Part shown: one piece after another, positions 48,630-60,110 of the stretch
Layout: every line of letters begins with the position of its first letter
Position numbering within the stretch: the first letter of the stretch is position 1
DNA from: Colwellia sp. Arc7-635
Lineage (GTDB): Bacteria; Pseudomonadota; Gammaproteobacteria; Enterobacterales; Alteromonadaceae
DNA length: 64,000 nucleotides
Assembly (NCBI RefSeq): GCF_003971255.1
Contig: NZ_CP034660.1
Coordinates: forward strand, 4,588,001 to 4,652,000
Reading direction: 5' to 3'
The notes under the pieces: generated by a model
Database searches by the model: none
Seen by the model: the letters and a program-made list of their open reading frames with translations, nothing else
What the model was told of the DNA's origin: nothing
Program-made: the position numbers and the translations under genes

Positions 48630-49346
48630 CTAATTGATACCGATATCATGTAAATTCTTTCGCTTTTCCATTACTTGCTGATATGCGACTCGCACTTTTT
48701 CAACGATGATATCGTCAGTCAACAGACTAAAGGCTATATAAAGTGGCTCTAAACCATTGCAGTCAAAACTCTCTTGCTGACATATCGCTTGAAAACTTGA
48801 TTTATTAGCAGGAAAAAAATCAATTCTATTCTGTTGAAATAACAAAACATTTTGCCGCCCCTTCACAACGGTGGTCAACTGCTTAAAGCCATTGCTCTGT
48901 AAGTACTGAAATACCGCACTATCTCGAACAGTGCCAATGCGATATTTTTTAAGTTCATCAAGTGCGGTTTGCGAATTAATATTGCTGTCAGCGCTACCAT
49001 ATAAGTAATAGTCTAATGCAATTATTCTACCAATCCACTGAAAATCATTAGCTCTCACGGCCGTTTTTGCTAAAGAATAAATCAAAACATTGGGTTCTGT
49101 TAACGCCAGATGGTAAGCCCGAGCCCAAGGTAAAACCTCAATATTGTAATTTACCTCTGCCGCCAACAATACTTGTTCAACGAGTTCAGTCGCTGGTCCT
49201 AAAATTTTATTATTCGCAACATACTGCAAAGGAAAAGTATCTTCCGTTACCACTTTTATATTGATAACATTCTGCGCTGAATTTGGGGAAACTGCGAAAG
49301 CGCAATAGCTCAATAACAACAGAAAAAACATCAAAAAATAACGCAT
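48630..49346 (-). CDS. periplasmic solute-binding-like protein
   Basis: 238 aa with an N-terminal signal peptide (cleavage near residue 18, CAFA/VS). The fold resembles extracellular solute-binding proteins family 3: TEDTFPLQYVANNKILGPATELVEQVL, LPWARAYHLAL, GTVRDSAVFQYL. No ABC permease or ATPase gene is adjacent, so it may be an orphan sensor or binding protein. Ligand unknown. It starts upstream of ubiD on the same strand with a 56-bp gap. Confidence 0.8.
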   Translation of the reverse strand: MRYFLMFFLLLLSYCAFAVSPNSAQNVINIKVVTEDTFPLQYVANNKILGPATELVEQVLLAAEVNYNIEVLPWARAYHLALTEPNVLIYSLAKTAVRANDFQWIGRIIALDYYLYGSADSNINSQTALDELKKYRIGTVRDSAVFQYLQSNGFKQLTTVVKGRQNVLLFQQNRIDFFPANKSSFQAICQQESFDCNGLEPLYIAFSLLTDDIIVEKVRVAYQQVMEKRKNLHDIGIN

Positions 49347-49859
49347 CTATTATCCTCTTGTGACTCATACCGAGTTTATAGTTCAAGCTCTTAGCAAAAA
49401 AAATCATTGATGAGCATTACTTATCCATTATAGCCCTTGTCGGCGGCAACGAAATAATTGCTCCTAATTTGCTATTGAGTAAAGACTCCTATTAACAAGA
49501 ATTTCCTGGTACGAAAATGAGCAAGTAACGTCTATATAAATTCTATATCAATAATGCAGACTAAATGTCAGGTTTATAGTTAGCGCTTATTTCTCAAAAA
49601 AGTAGGCTATACGATCAATAAAACAACGGTAAAAGGTTGTTAGAATTTTCTTAAGCTATTTTAAATAATACATAGCCGATAAATAAATATGAAAATGATA
49701 TATATCTTTATTAACGTTGAGTCAATACAGAACAATTAACTTCTACCGTTGACAATAATTTTATTGCTTATCGAAGTTAAGGTTGGGAATGAAATAATAA
49801 TTGGGTAAACAAGGTTAAAGTCCATGTTGCGATAGAAAATAAAGGTAAATAATGGCTAC
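49347..49859. other. gene-free spacer upstream of the solute-binding protein gene
   Basis: About 510 bp, very AT-rich. No ORF of note, no tRNA, no strong inverted repeat apart from the rho terminator that bounds it. It presumably holds the promoter of the solute-binding protein gene. Confidence 0.4.
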
Positions 49860-49885
49860 AAAAAAGCCAGCATTTGCTGGCTTTT
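49860..49885 (-). terminator. terminator of rho
   Basis: Stem AAGCCAGCA / TGCTGGCTT with a T run on the minus strand, 23 bp after the rho stop. It also has a T run on the plus strand. Confidence 0.85.
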
Positions 49886-49907
49886 ATAATCAATGTTTAG
49901 CTAGGAA

Positions 49908-51167
49908 TTACTGACGCTTCATCGAATCAAAAAATTCGTTATTCGTTTTAGTCATTGCTAGTTTGTCGATCATGAATTCCATCGCATCTATTTCACCCAT
50001 TTCGTGAACTATTTTGCGTAAAATCCACATTTTTTGTAATTCATCAGGCTTAGTAAGTAATTCTTCGCGACGAGTACCACTGCGGTTAAAGTGAATAGCA
50101 GGGAAAACACGTTTTTCAGCAATTTTGCGTGACAAGTGCAGTTCCATATTACCTGTACCTTTAAACTCTTCGTAGATAACTTCATCCATTTTAGAGCCCG
50201 TATCTACAAGCGCAGTTGCTATAATAGTTAAGCTACCACCTTCTTCAATATTACGTGCGGCACCAAAGAAGCGCTTCGGTCGATGTAAAGCATTTGCATC
50301 AACACCACCGGTTAATATTTTACCTGAAGATGGAATCACCGTGTTGTACGCTCGCGCTAATCGAGTGATTGAATCTAATAAGATAACAACATCTTTTTTA
50401 TGTTCAACTAAACGCTTAGCTTTTTCAATTACCATTTCAGCGACTTGAACATGACGATTTGCAGGTTCATCAAAGGTTGAAGCAATAACTTCACCTTTAA
50501 CCAAGCGACGCATTTCAGTTACTTCTTCCGGACGTTCATCGATCAATAATACCATCAACTCTGCATCAGGGTGGTTATGAGCAATACTCTGGGCAATATT
50601 TTGTAGTAATAATGTTTTACCCGCTTTTGGCGGAGCCACGATTAAACCACGTTGTCCCTTACCAATAGGTGATGCTAGGTCTAGAATACGAGCAGTAATA
50701 TCTTCAGTCGAACCATTACCACGTTCCATAATCATACGATCAGTTGGATGAATAGGCGTTAGGTTTTCAAAAAGGATTTTATTACGAGAGTTTTCAGGAC
50801 GGTCAAAGTTAACTTCATTAACTTTTAATAAGGCAAAGTAGCGTTCACCATCTTTTGGTGGACGAATTTTACCGGTAATGGTATCGCCCGTACGCATACT
50901 AAATCGACGTATTTGGCTTGGTGATACATAAATATCATCAGGGCCAGCTAAATAAGAAGAATCCGCTGAGCGTAAAAATCCAAAGCCATCTTGTAGAATT
51001 TCTAAAACACCACTACCAAAGATATCTTCGCCACTTTTAGCGTGGGCTTTTAAAATAGCAAAAATAATGTCTTGTTTGCGGTTACGAGCCAAATGCTCCA
51101 ATTTCATTGATTCTGCGAGCTGAACTAGTTCGCTAATCGACTTTTCTTTAAGTTCGTTAAGATTCAT
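49908..51167 (-). CDS. rho: transcription termination factor Rho
   Basis: 419 aa, identical in length to E. coli Rho. N-terminal RNA-binding domain ([37 protein letters not shown]), Walker [12 protein letters not shown], Walker [18 protein letters not shown] and R loops ([20 protein letters not shown]). Homohexameric RNA translocase. It follows trxA on the same strand with a 186-bp leader that could carry autoregulation; I see no rhoL-like leader peptide there. Confidence 0.98.
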   Translation of the reverse strand: MNLNELKEKSISELVQLAESMKLEHLARNRKQDIIFAILKAHAKSGEDIFGSGVLEILQDGFGFLRSADSSYLAGPDDIYVSPSQIRRFSMRTGDTITGKIRPPKDGERYFALLKVNEVNFDRPENSRNKILFENLTPIHPTDRMIMERGNGSTEDITARILDLASPIGKGQRGLIVAPPKAGKTLLLQNIAQSIAHNHPDAELMVLLIDERPEEVTEMRRLVKGEVIASTFDEPANRHVQVAEMVIEKAKRLVEHKKDVVILLDSITRLARAYNTVIPSSGKILTGGVDANALHRPKRFFGAARNIEEGGSLTIIATALVDTGSKMDEVIYEEFKGTGNMELHLSRKIAEKRVFPAIHFNRSGTRREELLTKPDELQKMWILRKIVHEMGEIDAMEFMIDKLAMTKTNNEFFDSMKRQ

Positions 51168-51324
51168 AGTGGGGGGTTCTTAGACTATTTAGGTTGTTAT
51201 ACTGCGCCGTTTGACGATTTAGGATGTTTGAGTATGGTTTTGGGAATGCTTATTCTTTGCCGTTAAACTTAGCATTAAAAATCAAATCAGTAAAGGATCA
51301 CTTAATTGATCTTAAGCTAAATAA

Positions 51325-51352
51325 CAAAAAGGTCCGATAATTCGGACCTTTT
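51325..51352 (-). terminator. terminator of trxA
   Basis: Perfect stem AAAAGGTCCGA / TCGGACCTTTT directly after the trxA stop, separating it from rho. Confidence 0.88.
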
Positions 51353-51353
51353 A

Positions 51354-51680
51354 TTATAAATTTTTATCAATAAACTCTTTTAATTGAGTCTTCGATAGAG
51401 CGCCGACTTTCGTATCAGCGACAACACCGTCTTTAAATAACAACAACGTAGGAATACCACGAATGCCATATTTAGGTGGGGTGTTTGAATTTTGATCTAT
51501 GTTTAATTTGCCGATAGTTAATTTACCAGCATATTCTTCAGCTACGTCGTTCAACAACGGCGCGATCATTTTACATGGTCCACACCATTCAGCCCAGAAA
51601 TCAACTAGAACAAGACCCGACGCATTAATTACATCTGTGTCAAAACTATCATCAGTTAACTGAACAATTTTATCGCTCAT
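51354..51680 (-). CDS. trxA: thioredoxin 1
   Basis: 108 aa with the redox site WCGPC (C33, C36) in [18 protein letters not shown] and the cis-proline [11 protein letters not shown]. General cytoplasmic disulfide reductant. Divergent from rhlB, upstream of rho, the usual gammaproteobacterial arrangement. Confidence 0.97.
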   Translation of the reverse strand: MSDKIVQLTDDSFDTDVINASGLVLVDFWAEWCGPCKMIAPLLNDVAEEYAGKLTIGKLNIDQNSNTPPKYGIRGIPTLLLFKDGVVADTKVGALSKTQLKEFIDKNL

Positions 51681-51867
51681 TTATATCTCCATTAAAGGTG
51701 GCCTATCGCCAATTGGTTAAGATTATACCTTCATCACCATAAATTACCAACAATCATATATAACAGTTATTAGTAAAAAAATTAAAAATCAACTAATACC
51801 CTGAGTTTATTATCGCTTTTATGTGAATCTAATTTTTATTAATAGCGTAACCTGTTAAGCTAGCGGT

Positions 51868-53133
51868 ATGAAAAAAACACACTTAACAGAAATAAAGTTC
51901 TCGGAACTTAAACTCGAGCCTACCGTAGTTAGCGGCCTCGAAACTATGGGCTTTGAATATTGTACTGAAATTCAAGCAAAGTCTCTTCCTATACTCATGA
52001 CAGGCAAAGATATTGCCGGTCAAGCACAAACTGGCGAAGGTAAAACCATTGCCTTTTTAGCAGCAACATTTCATCACTTATTACAGCAAAAAAATGTTAG
52101 CCACAATCAACCACGTGCCTTAATCATGGCACCAACACGTGAGCTTGCAATTCAAATTCATCGCGATGCCATTGAAATGGCAAAAAGTACTGGGTTACGC
52201 CTTGGTGTTGTATATGGTGGTGAAGGTTACGAAAGTCAACGTCAAGAGCTTGAACAAGGCGTAGATATTTTGATCGGCACTTGTGGTCGTTTACTTGATT
52301 ACTTGAAGCAAGGTATATATAACCTCAGTAACATAGAAGTTGTTGTGCTTGATGAAGCTGATCGCATGTTTGATTTAGGCTTTATTAAAGATATTCGCTA
52401 TATGTTCGGCAAAATGCCAGCCGCGACTGAACGCTTAAGCATGCTATTTTCTGCAACCTTATCTTTTCGTGTTAAAGAGCTCGCTTTTGAGCACATGAAT
52501 GATCCTGATAGTGTCGAAGTCGCACCCGATCAAAAAACTAACATTCGAATTTCTGAAGAATTATTTTATCCTTCGAACGAAGATAAAATGGCTTTATTAC
52601 AAACATTAATTGAAGAAGATTGGCCTGATAAAGCAATTATTTTTGCTAATACAAAACATGTTTGTGAAAAAATTCATGCGCACCTTGAAATTGATAACAT
52701 TCGTGTAGGTATGCTCACTGGCGACGTTATTCAAAAGAAACGTTTGAAAATTTTAGAGCAATTTACCGCTGGCCAACTTGATGTTTTAGTTGCCACTGAT
52801 GTTGCTGCTCGTGGTTTACATATTCCTGCTGTTACTCATGTTTTCAACTATGACTTACCTGACGACTGTGAAGATTACGTTCATCGTATCGGTCGTACAG
52901 GTCGAGCCGGTGCTACAGGTCATGCAATTAGTTTAGCTTGTGAGCAATATGTCTTTAACTTGCCAGCTATTGAGACCTACATTGAGCATGAACTACCTGT
53001 CAGTAAGTATGATCATGATGCACTATTGACCGATTTACCTAGACCTAAACCTCGTCCGCGTCGTCATAAACCACATAATGGTGGTCAAAACCGTAGTCGT
53101 AATACAAGTAATAGGCCTCAAAGGAGCAATTAG
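51868..53133 (+). CDS. rhlB: ATP-dependent RNA helicase RhlB
   Basis: 421 aa DEAD-box helicase: Q motif region, AQTGEGKT (Walker A), [24 protein letters not shown], and [11 protein letters not shown] basic, Arg/Pro/Asn-rich tail follows. The C-terminal specificity part ([18 protein letters not shown]) matches RhlB. RhlB is the helicase of the RNA degradosome, binding RNase E. The gene lies directly ahead of gppA with a 3-bp gap. Confidence 0.96.
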   Translation: MKKTHLTEIKFSELKLEPTVVSGLETMGFEYCTEIQAKSLPILMTGKDIAGQAQTGEGKTIAFLAATFHHLLQQKNVSHNQPRALIMAPTRELAIQIHRDAIEMAKSTGLRLGVVYGGEGYESQRQELEQGVDILIGTCGRLLDYLKQGIYNLSNIEVVVLDEADRMFDLGFIKDIRYMFGKMPAATERLSMLFSATLSFRVKELAFEHMNDPDSVEVAPDQKTNIRISEELFYPSNEDKMALLQTLIEEDWPDKAIIFANTKHVCEKIHAHLEIDNIRVGMLTGDVIQKKRLKILEQFTAGQLDVLVATDVAARGLHIPAVTHVFNYDLPDDCEDYVHRIGRTGRAGATGHAISLACEQYVFNLPAIETYIEHELPVSKYDHDALLTDLPRPKPRPRRHKPHNGGQNRSRNTSNRPQRSN

Positions 53134-53136
53134 TTA

Positions 53137-54642
53137 ATGGCGACCACTTCCATGGAGACTTCATCACCTCTATATGCTGTGGTCGATTTAGGATCTAATA
53201 GCTTCCATATGTTGATTACTCGACAACTTGCCGATAGCGTGCAAGTTGTTGACCGAGTAAAGCGCAAAGTGCGTTTAGCTGCAGGTTTAAGTAGAGACAA
53301 CATACTATCAGAACAAGCGATGGCAAAAGGCTTAGAGTGCTTAAGTTTTTTTGCCGAACGCTTACAAGACATCCCCGCAAAAAATATTCGAATTGTTGCT
53401 ACCGCGACTTTAAGACTTGCGCAGAATAGTGCAATATTTCTCGCTAAAGCAGAGTTAATACTAGGTCATAAAGTTACCGTATTAAGTGGTATAACTGAAG
53501 CTGAATATATTTACCTTGGTGTTGCCCATACCAGCTTTAGTGCCAGTAAACGTTTAGTTTTAGATATTGGTGGTGCCAGTACAGAACTCGTTGTCGGTCA
53601 TGGTTTCACGGTGAAAAAGGCTCATAGCCTCAACATTGGCTGTGTTACTTACAATCAACTCTATTTTCCTAACGGTGTGTTAAGCGAAAGTAATTTCGCT
53701 AGTGCTATATCAGCCGCAGAATTTGCTATCGACGAAATAAAAACAGAGTTTTGTGATATTGGTTGGCAATGTGTACTAGGTGGTTCAGGTACCATGCAAG
53801 CATTAGCGGAAATATTAACTTATCGCCAAAAACCGAGTGTGCTTTCATTAGACTTTTTATATCAAATGCGAGAGCAACTACAAACCTTTGATAATATAAG
53901 CACAATCAACTTACCTGGTTTATCGACAGAAAGAAGTCCTGTTATTGCTAGTGGCTTAGCTATTTTAATTGCTTTATTTCAGCAGTTATCTATCAAAAAA
54001 TTAACACTATCCAACGGCGCATTGCGTGAAGGTTTGTTGTATGAAATGTTACCTGGCGACCGTTCAGTTAATATTCGACAACGGACAATAAAAGCATTAT
54101 CTCAACGTTTTCATATTGATCAACAACATGCACACTGCATTCAGCAGCAGGTTAATGCTATTTTTACACAGCTAAAAATACATTGGGATTTACCTGGCAA
54201 TAATGCTTTAGATATATTGCTGGCCAGTTGTGATTTACATGAAATAGGTTTATTGCTTGAATACAAATATCATCGACAGCACGGTGCCTATATTCTAACT
54301 CATGCTGATTTAGCCGGTTTTAATCAATCAGAGCGACAACTACTAGTCACTTTTGTTAGTCTTTACAAAGGTGATATTGATCAAAAAATTATTGATAAAC
54401 AATCAGCTATAACATCTGAACATGCGCTAAAGTTATTAATTATCCTTCGCTTAGCTGTAATATTATGTCGTCGACGTAAAGACGATGAATTACCAAGCTA
54501 TCAAATATCTGCCAATGGTAAAATGCTAAGTTTGTCTTTATCAAAGACTTGGTTAATGCAACACGCTCTCATCAGTGATGAGTTAAGGCAAGAAAACATT
54601 CACCTTGGTCGTTTGGGTTATCACTTGGATATTGAAGGTTAA
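53137..54642 (+). CDS. gppA: Ppx/GppA exopolyphosphatase / pppGpp phosphohydrolase
   Basis: 501 aa, ASKHA-fold phosphatase. Phosphate-binding loops are VVDLGSNSFHMLI and LDIGGASTELVV, with GGSGTMQALAE and SNGALREGLLYEML further on. A C-terminal HD-like helical domain is present. GppA converts pppGpp to ppGpp and can degrade polyphosphate. Position just after rhlB matches gppA of E. coli rather than ppx (normally beside ppk). Probably translationally coupled to rhlB. Confidence 0.92.
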   Translation: MATTSMETSSPLYAVVDLGSNSFHMLITRQLADSVQVVDRVKRKVRLAAGLSRDNILSEQAMAKGLECLSFFAERLQDIPAKNIRIVATATLRLAQNSAIFLAKAELILGHKVTVLSGITEAEYIYLGVAHTSFSASKRLVLDIGGASTELVVGHGFTVKKAHSLNIGCVTYNQLYFPNGVLSESNFASAISAAEFAIDEIKTEFCDIGWQCVLGGSGTMQALAEILTYRQKPSVLSLDFLYQMREQLQTFDNISTINLPGLSTERSPVIASGLAILIALFQQLSIKKLTLSNGALREGLLYEMLPGDRSVNIRQRTIKALSQRFHIDQQHAHCIQQQVNAIFTQLKIHWDLPGNNALDILLASCDLHEIGLLLEYKYHRQHGAYILTHADLAGFNQSERQLLVTFVSLYKGDIDQKIIDKQSAITSEHALKLLIILRLAVILCRRRKDDELPSYQISANGKMLSLSLSKTWLMQHALISDELRQENIHLGRLGYHLDIEG

Positions 54643-54767
54643 CATTCATTTTTTGACTTAGTTAAACTAATATTCAACAAAAATAACAACAGTAATCATG
54701 AGAATGAATTTAAAAGAACATTGATTCATTGCTGCTTATCCATAGTTAAGTGTTTTACACTGAGCAT

Positions 54768-54794
54768 AAAAAAGCCGTGCTATAAAACACGGCC
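54768..54794 (-). terminator. terminator of hemB
   Basis: Stem GGCCGTGTTTTATAGCACGGC on the minus strand followed by TTTTTTATG. It lies between convergent gppA and hemB. Confidence 0.82.
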
Positions 54795-54846
54795 ATTGAT
54801 TCTCACTAACCTCGACGCACATCACATCGATTCGCTCTAATCAGAA

Positions 54847-55872
<1,026 letters not shown>

Positions 55873-55897
55873 CTATCATAAATTAAATTTTAGTTAA

Positions 55898-57343
55898 TCA
55901 ACCAACATGTACTTGATCTCGGCCAGCCTGCTTTGCGCTGTATAGCGCTTTATCGGCACTGGCGAAAATAATATCAGGTGTTACATCCTTTTCTTGCTGG
56001 TACGTTGTTACACCACAGCTTACCGTCAACGCAATAATGTGCTCTTCTTCGCAAATATTATGCTGGCGAATGCTCTGGCAAATTTCTTGTGCTAAGACTA
56101 ATGCGCCCTTGTTATCGGTTTCTGGAAGAATAAGACAAAATTCTTCTCCACCATAACGACAACCAACATCGGCACTTCGACGTAATAAAGATTTAATCAT
56201 ATTAGCTACTTCAACAATGCATTTGTCGCCCATCAAATGTCCATAAGTATCATTGACGGTTTTAAAGTGATCTATATCCACCAAAATAAGACTTAATGGT
56301 GTTAGGTTTCGACGACTTCGCCTAAATTCGGCCAGTATTTTTTGATCATAATAACGGCGATTATAAAGCCCAGAGAGTTCATCTAAAGTATTTATTTCTT
56401 CTAACTCTCGGTTAACTTCTTCTAACTCTTGCAAAGCGATATTCAATTCTAATGTCCGCTCTTGAACACGGCTCTCTAGTTGCTCTTGGCTATCTTCTTG
56501 CAAGAGCATTAAATTTTGTTGAGCCAAATCGGACGCTCTTGCGCTATTTAAAGCTTCTTGCTGAACTAGCTTTTCATTTTCTAAATGATAATAATATTTA
56601 CGTCCCATTAAGTTCAGCATCATAATCGCCATCCCCCAAAAAGATAACATATCCAATTGAGTAATTACTTGAGGAGAATAATGTAAATAATCGAATAAAT
56701 AGGCGAGAAAATTAAAACCTAATTGCAACATAACGACCAGTAGAAACATCAACAACAAGCGATTTTCTGATGTTATTTTAGCCGACTTTTTAGTAATACA
56801 GTACAATGTAATTAGCGTAATACTTGTTTGTAGTTGTATCAGGAACATAGTATCTACAACATCAATTACATAAATAAATGATACGCCGACAACTATAATA
56901 AAACACATATAGAACAGTGTATTGTAGATCGTTTCTTGGCGTTTTTTTAATGTAAATAATTTAGCAGTAAAAACAAAAAGAGCGACATTAGACAATAGAA
57001 TGAATAATACACCTTCAACGTTCAATAGCTCAGCACTATCAGTAAAAAACACCATTACTGAAAGCTCACCTCCAACTAATATCCCTAGTGATTTTAAAGT
57101 AAAAAACAACGCTAAAAGAGCCATATTATAACTGCGTAATGATCGAGCCAAAACAAAGCATATAAGCGATAAAATCAAACTACTAGCAATAAAGAAATAC
57201 TGTAAATGTGACTGCAATGGCAAAGAGATGTTAGCTGCTGAAAGACTAGTTAATGGCATATCCTGAGCATAAATGACTGTCGACATAACTAATTCGAGTA
57301 GCAATAAAGCAATGAAACAGCGTAGATTACGCATTGTTAGCAT
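55898..57343 (-). CDS. polytopic membrane diguanylate cyclase
   Basis: 481 aa: signal-like N-terminus and about seven to eight transmembrane helices up to residue 255, resembling 7TM sensor modules. A coiled coil (ESRVQERTLELNIALQELEEVNRELEE) leads to a GGDEF domain with intact GGEEF (RYGGEEFCLILPE). DELSGLYNRRYYDQK opens the catalytic domain. The start overlaps the 3' end of tatD by 17 bp, suggesting translation after tatD. Signal sensed unknown. Confidence 0.88.
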   Translation of the reverse strand: MLTMRNLRCFIALLLLELVMSTVIYAQDMPLTSLSAANISLPLQSHLQYFFIASSLILSLICFVLARSLRSYNMALLALFFTLKSLGILVGGELSVMVFFTDSAELLNVEGVLFILLSNVALFVFTAKLFTLKKRQETIYNTLFYMCFIIVVGVSFIYVIDVVDTMFLIQLQTSITLITLYCITKKSAKITSENRLLLMFLLVVMLQLGFNFLAYLFDYLHYSPQVITQLDMLSFWGMAIMMLNLMGRKYYYHLENEKLVQQEALNSARASDLAQQNLMLLQEDSQEQLESRVQERTLELNIALQELEEVNRELEEINTLDELSGLYNRRYYDQKILAEFRRSRRNLTPLSLILVDIDHFKTVNDTYGHLMGDKCIVEVANMIKSLLRRSADVGCRYGGEEFCLILPETDNKGALVLAQEICQSIRQHNICEEEHIIALTVSCGVTTYQQEKDVTPDIIFASADKALYSAKQAGRDQVHVG

Positions 57344-58121
57344 TTAAGTTAAAAACCTTTTCACTATTGAGGGATGTCTGCTTAATCAAATCAAGTTCGC
57401 TGCACTTAAGTAGGTCGGCAAGCTCTTTCACCACATAAGATAAATAACTCGGTTCATTACGACTACTTTTAGGTTTAGGGCGAATAGTTCTAGGGGTTAG
57501 ATATGGCGCATCAGTTTCGATCATTAATCGCTCTAGCGGGATCAATGGCACAATATCTCGCAATGCTTGTCCTCTGCGCTCATCGCACACCCAACCCGTA
57601 ATACCAATATACATACCAGCATCTAGACACTGCAGTAACTGTGCTTTATCACCGGTAAAACAATGTGATACTAAACCTGGAATGCTACCAATATAAGGTT
57701 TTAATATTTCAAACCATTCTTGAAAAGCATCGCGTTGATGTAAAAACAAAGGTAATTGTAATTGTTTTGCTAGTTCAACTTGCGCTTTAAAAACACGCTT
57801 TTGATTTTCGGGTGTCGAGAAGTTACGGTTAAAGTCTAAGCCGCATTCGCCAACAGCTTTAACACAACTATTTTGTGCTAATTGATATAACTCTTCCAAA
57901 AAATTATCACTGGCATGATCAGCATCATGAGGATGTATACCTGCGGTAGAATATAAATAATCAGGGTATTGGCGACACTGTAATATCGCTTGTTTACTTT
58001 CAGCAATATTAGTTCCAGTCACTAATATTGCTTCAATGTTTGCCTGTTTAGCGCGTACTAAAACCTCTGAACGGTCTTTGTCAAACCGTGCATTGGTTAA
58101 GTTAACACCAATATCAATCAC
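57327..58121 (-). CDS. tatD: TatD-family metal-dependent DNase
   Basis: 264 aa TIM-barrel hydrolase. Metal ligands: IDIGVNLTN at the N-terminus (TatD normally has HxH; this copy reads GVN, as in E. coli TatD), E in GECGLDFNR, H in FLHQRDA, H in VSHCFTGD, and D in IETDAPYLTP. TatD has 3'-5' exonuclease activity and is not required for Tat export, though encoded beside tatABC. 20 bp downstream of the 172-aa gene. Confidence 0.92.
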   Translation of the reverse strand: MIDIGVNLTNARFDKDRSEVLVRAKQANIEAILVTGTNIAESKQAILQCRQYPDYLYSTAGIHPHDADHASDNFLEELYQLAQNSCVKAVGECGLDFNRNFSTPENQKRVFKAQVELAKQLQLPLFLHQRDAFQEWFEILKPYIGSIPGLVSHCFTGDKAQLLQCLDAGMYIGITGWVCDERRGQALRDIVPLIPLERLMIETDAPYLTPRTIRPKPKSSRNEPSYLSYVVKELADLLKCSELDLIKQTSLNSEKVFNLNANNA

Positions 58122-58141
58122 AAGTTAAGTCATCTTTTTTG

Positions 58142-58660
58142 TTATTTAAGACGTTTTACGCGTATTTTTTTATTAGAATCCGTGTCATTCTTTTTCAGAA
58201 AAATAGAGCCCATAAAACCTTTACTTAACAATACGCTTTCACCAACTTTAACTCTCAATTGATTATTATCAGTTTGTTTCCATTGCTGACCGTTTTTAAA
58301 AGTGAAACGGTATTTTCCGTAAGGGTCCTTTTGTAAGCTAGCAATCTCAAAAACAATTTTTGATTCTTCTTTTTCAACTTCGTGAGACTTTCTAATATGG
58401 TCAGCACCAAAACTTTCAGCTTTACTAACTTTTACTGGCGCTTCAACCGTTGGTTTAGCAACAGGCATCACCTTATTAGATTTTACAACGGTACTAACAG
58501 GCATACTTGTATGATCAGCTAAACGATCAAAACAAACTAAACGCGCTAAACTGTCTTCAATTTTTGCACACTTAACCAAGCCTTCATTAAGCGTTTCTGC
58601 TTGCGTCGTTACTGACAACAGTCCAAAAATAGCTAACGATATAATAGGATTTTTTTTCAT
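58142..58660 (-). CDS. exported protein of unknown function between tatC and tatD
   Basis: 172 aa with a signal peptide (cleavage after TQA, residue 21). A short N-terminal motif CAKIEDSLARLVCFDRLA follows, with two cysteines 11 apart, a pattern common in small exported proteins. A charged linker and a C-terminal beta-rich domain (GKYRFTFKNGQQWKQTDNNQLRVKVGESV) complete it. The start overlaps the tatC stop by one base, so it belongs to the tat operon. No assigned function. Confidence 0.78.
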   Translation of the reverse strand: MKKNPIISLAIFGLLSVTTQAETLNEGLVKCAKIEDSLARLVCFDRLADHTSMPVSTVVKSNKVMPVAKPTVEAPVKVSKAESFGADHIRKSHEVEKEESKIVFEIASLQKDPYGKYRFTFKNGQQWKQTDNNQLRVKVGESVLLSKGFMGSIFLKKNDTDSNKKIRVKRLK

Positions 58661-59415
58661 TATTGTTTTTCCTTAGATTCTGATTCTTCATCTGCTCGGT
58701 AGTAAAGCGATGCGATAATAATGCCTACCTCAAATAACAATAACATAGGTACTGCTAACATGGTTTGAGAAATAATATCTGGCGGTGTTAACAGCATTCC
58801 AATAACAAAGGCCCCTACAACAATATAAGGACGTTTCGTGCGTAAGCTATCTGGCGTAGTTACACCGGTCCAACACATCAGTATAATGGCAATTGGGATT
58901 TCAAAGGCTACACCAAAGGCAAAGAATAATTTTAAAACGAAGTCTAAATAGCTACTAATATCCGTTGCAATGGTAACACCTTCCGGTGCCACGGAAGAAA
59001 AGAAGGCAAATACGATAGGAAATACCACATAGTACGCAAAGGCAATACCACCATAAAATAGCAAGGTACTGCCAAACATTAACGGTGCAATTAAGCGTTT
59101 TTCATTCTTATATAATCCTGGCGCAATAAAAGACCAAAGTTGATATAAAATGTATGGCATAGCAACAAATACAGAGATGACAATAGTAAGTTTAAACGGT
59201 GTAAAAAAAGGTGATGCTACATCGGTAGCAATCATTTGCGTATCCGCAGGCATTACAGCCAAAAGCGGTTGAGCAACATATTGATAAATATCTTGGGTAA
59301 AATACACCAATGAACAAAAAACAACTAACACACCCAACACTGCATGCAGTAATCGAGTTCTCAATTCTAATAAATGATCAAATAAGGTGTAATTTTGCTT
59401 TGCGGCTGAACTCAT
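58660..59415 (-). CDS. tatC: twin-arginine translocase subunit TatC
   Basis: 251 aa, six transmembrane helices. Conserved LFDHLLELRTRLLHAV, PFFTPFKLT, SFIAPGLYKNEKR and FGVAFEIPI. It recognises RR signal peptides together with TatB. Overlaps tatB by 4 bp. Confidence 0.96.
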   Translation of the reverse strand: MSSAAKQNYTLFDHLLELRTRLLHAVLGVLVVFCSLVYFTQDIYQYVAQPLLAVMPADTQMIATDVASPFFTPFKLTIVISVFVAMPYILYQLWSFIAPGLYKNEKRLIAPLMFGSTLLFYGGIAFAYYVVFPIVFAFFSSVAPEGVTIATDISSYLDFVLKLFFAFGVAFEIPIAIILMCWTGVTTPDSLRTKRPYIVVGAFVIGMLLTPPDIISQTMLAVPMLLLFEVGIIIASLYYRADEESESKEKQ

Positions 59416-59780
59416 TTACCCTGCTTTTCTTTTTTATTATCAGCTAGCTGCTCAACATTACCTGTAGGTTCAGTTACTTTATCAGCTGTTTGATATGGGT
59501 TGTTTACCATTTCTGCAGCTTCTTTTAGCGATTTCACTGAAGCGGCAACTTCCGGAGACAAGTCTTTCATACCTGTCTGCTCGGCTTTCTTTAGGTTTGC
59601 GTGTAGTTCTTGGATACGCAGTTCTTCGGTCAGTTCGTTTTTAACGCCTTCACTAAAACTGCGAATACTGCTTATCCAATTACGTACGGTACGAATTGCT
59701 ACGGGCAATCGCTCAGGACCTAGCACTACTAAGCCAATAATAGCGATTAATAGTAGTTCCCAAAAGCCAATATCAAACAT
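59412..59780 (-). CDS. tatB: twin-arginine translocase subunit TatB
   Basis: 122 aa. Single N-terminal transmembrane helix [26 protein letters not shown], amphipathic helix and long charged tail, the TatB pattern. Overlaps tatA by one base and tatC by four. Confidence 0.95.
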   Translation of the reverse strand: MFDIGFWELLLIAIIGLVVLGPERLPVAIRTVRNWISSIRSFSEGVKNELTEELRIQELHANLKKAEQTGMKDLSPEVAASVKSLKEAAEMVNNPYQTADKVTEPTGNVEQLADNKKEKQGK

Positions 59781-60016
59781 TAGGCTTGATCTTTTTCTTT
59801 TTCAGCAACTTTACTTTGCTCTACGGATTTATCCGCTAAACTATCATCGTTAGCTGAGTCGGCTTCTTTTTTAGCTGTTTCATCAGTTACAGCACTCTTA
59901 AAGCCCTTAACCGCTGAACCCAAATCAGAGCCCAAATTACGTAATTTTTTCGTACCAAATAACAATACGATAATCACTGCAACAATTAATAATTGCCAAA
60001 TACCTATACCGCCCAT
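59780..60016 (-). CDS. tatA: twin-arginine translocase subunit TatA
   Basis: 78 aa. [20 protein letters not shown] transmembrane helix, [21 protein letters not shown] hinge and amphipathic helix, acidic tail. Pore-forming subunit; first gene of the tatABC-(172 aa)-tatD operon. Confidence 0.96.
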   Translation of the reverse strand: MGGIGIWQLLIVAVIIVLLFGTKKLRNLGSDLGSAVKGFKSAVTDETAKKEADSANDDSLADKSVEQSKVAEKEKDQA

Positions 60017-60110
60017 AAAAATCCCCTATAATTTAATTGATTTCATTATAAAGTTTATAGAAAAAAAATCACCAACTGATATGCTAAATAATGAGGTAAA
60101 ACAAATTTTG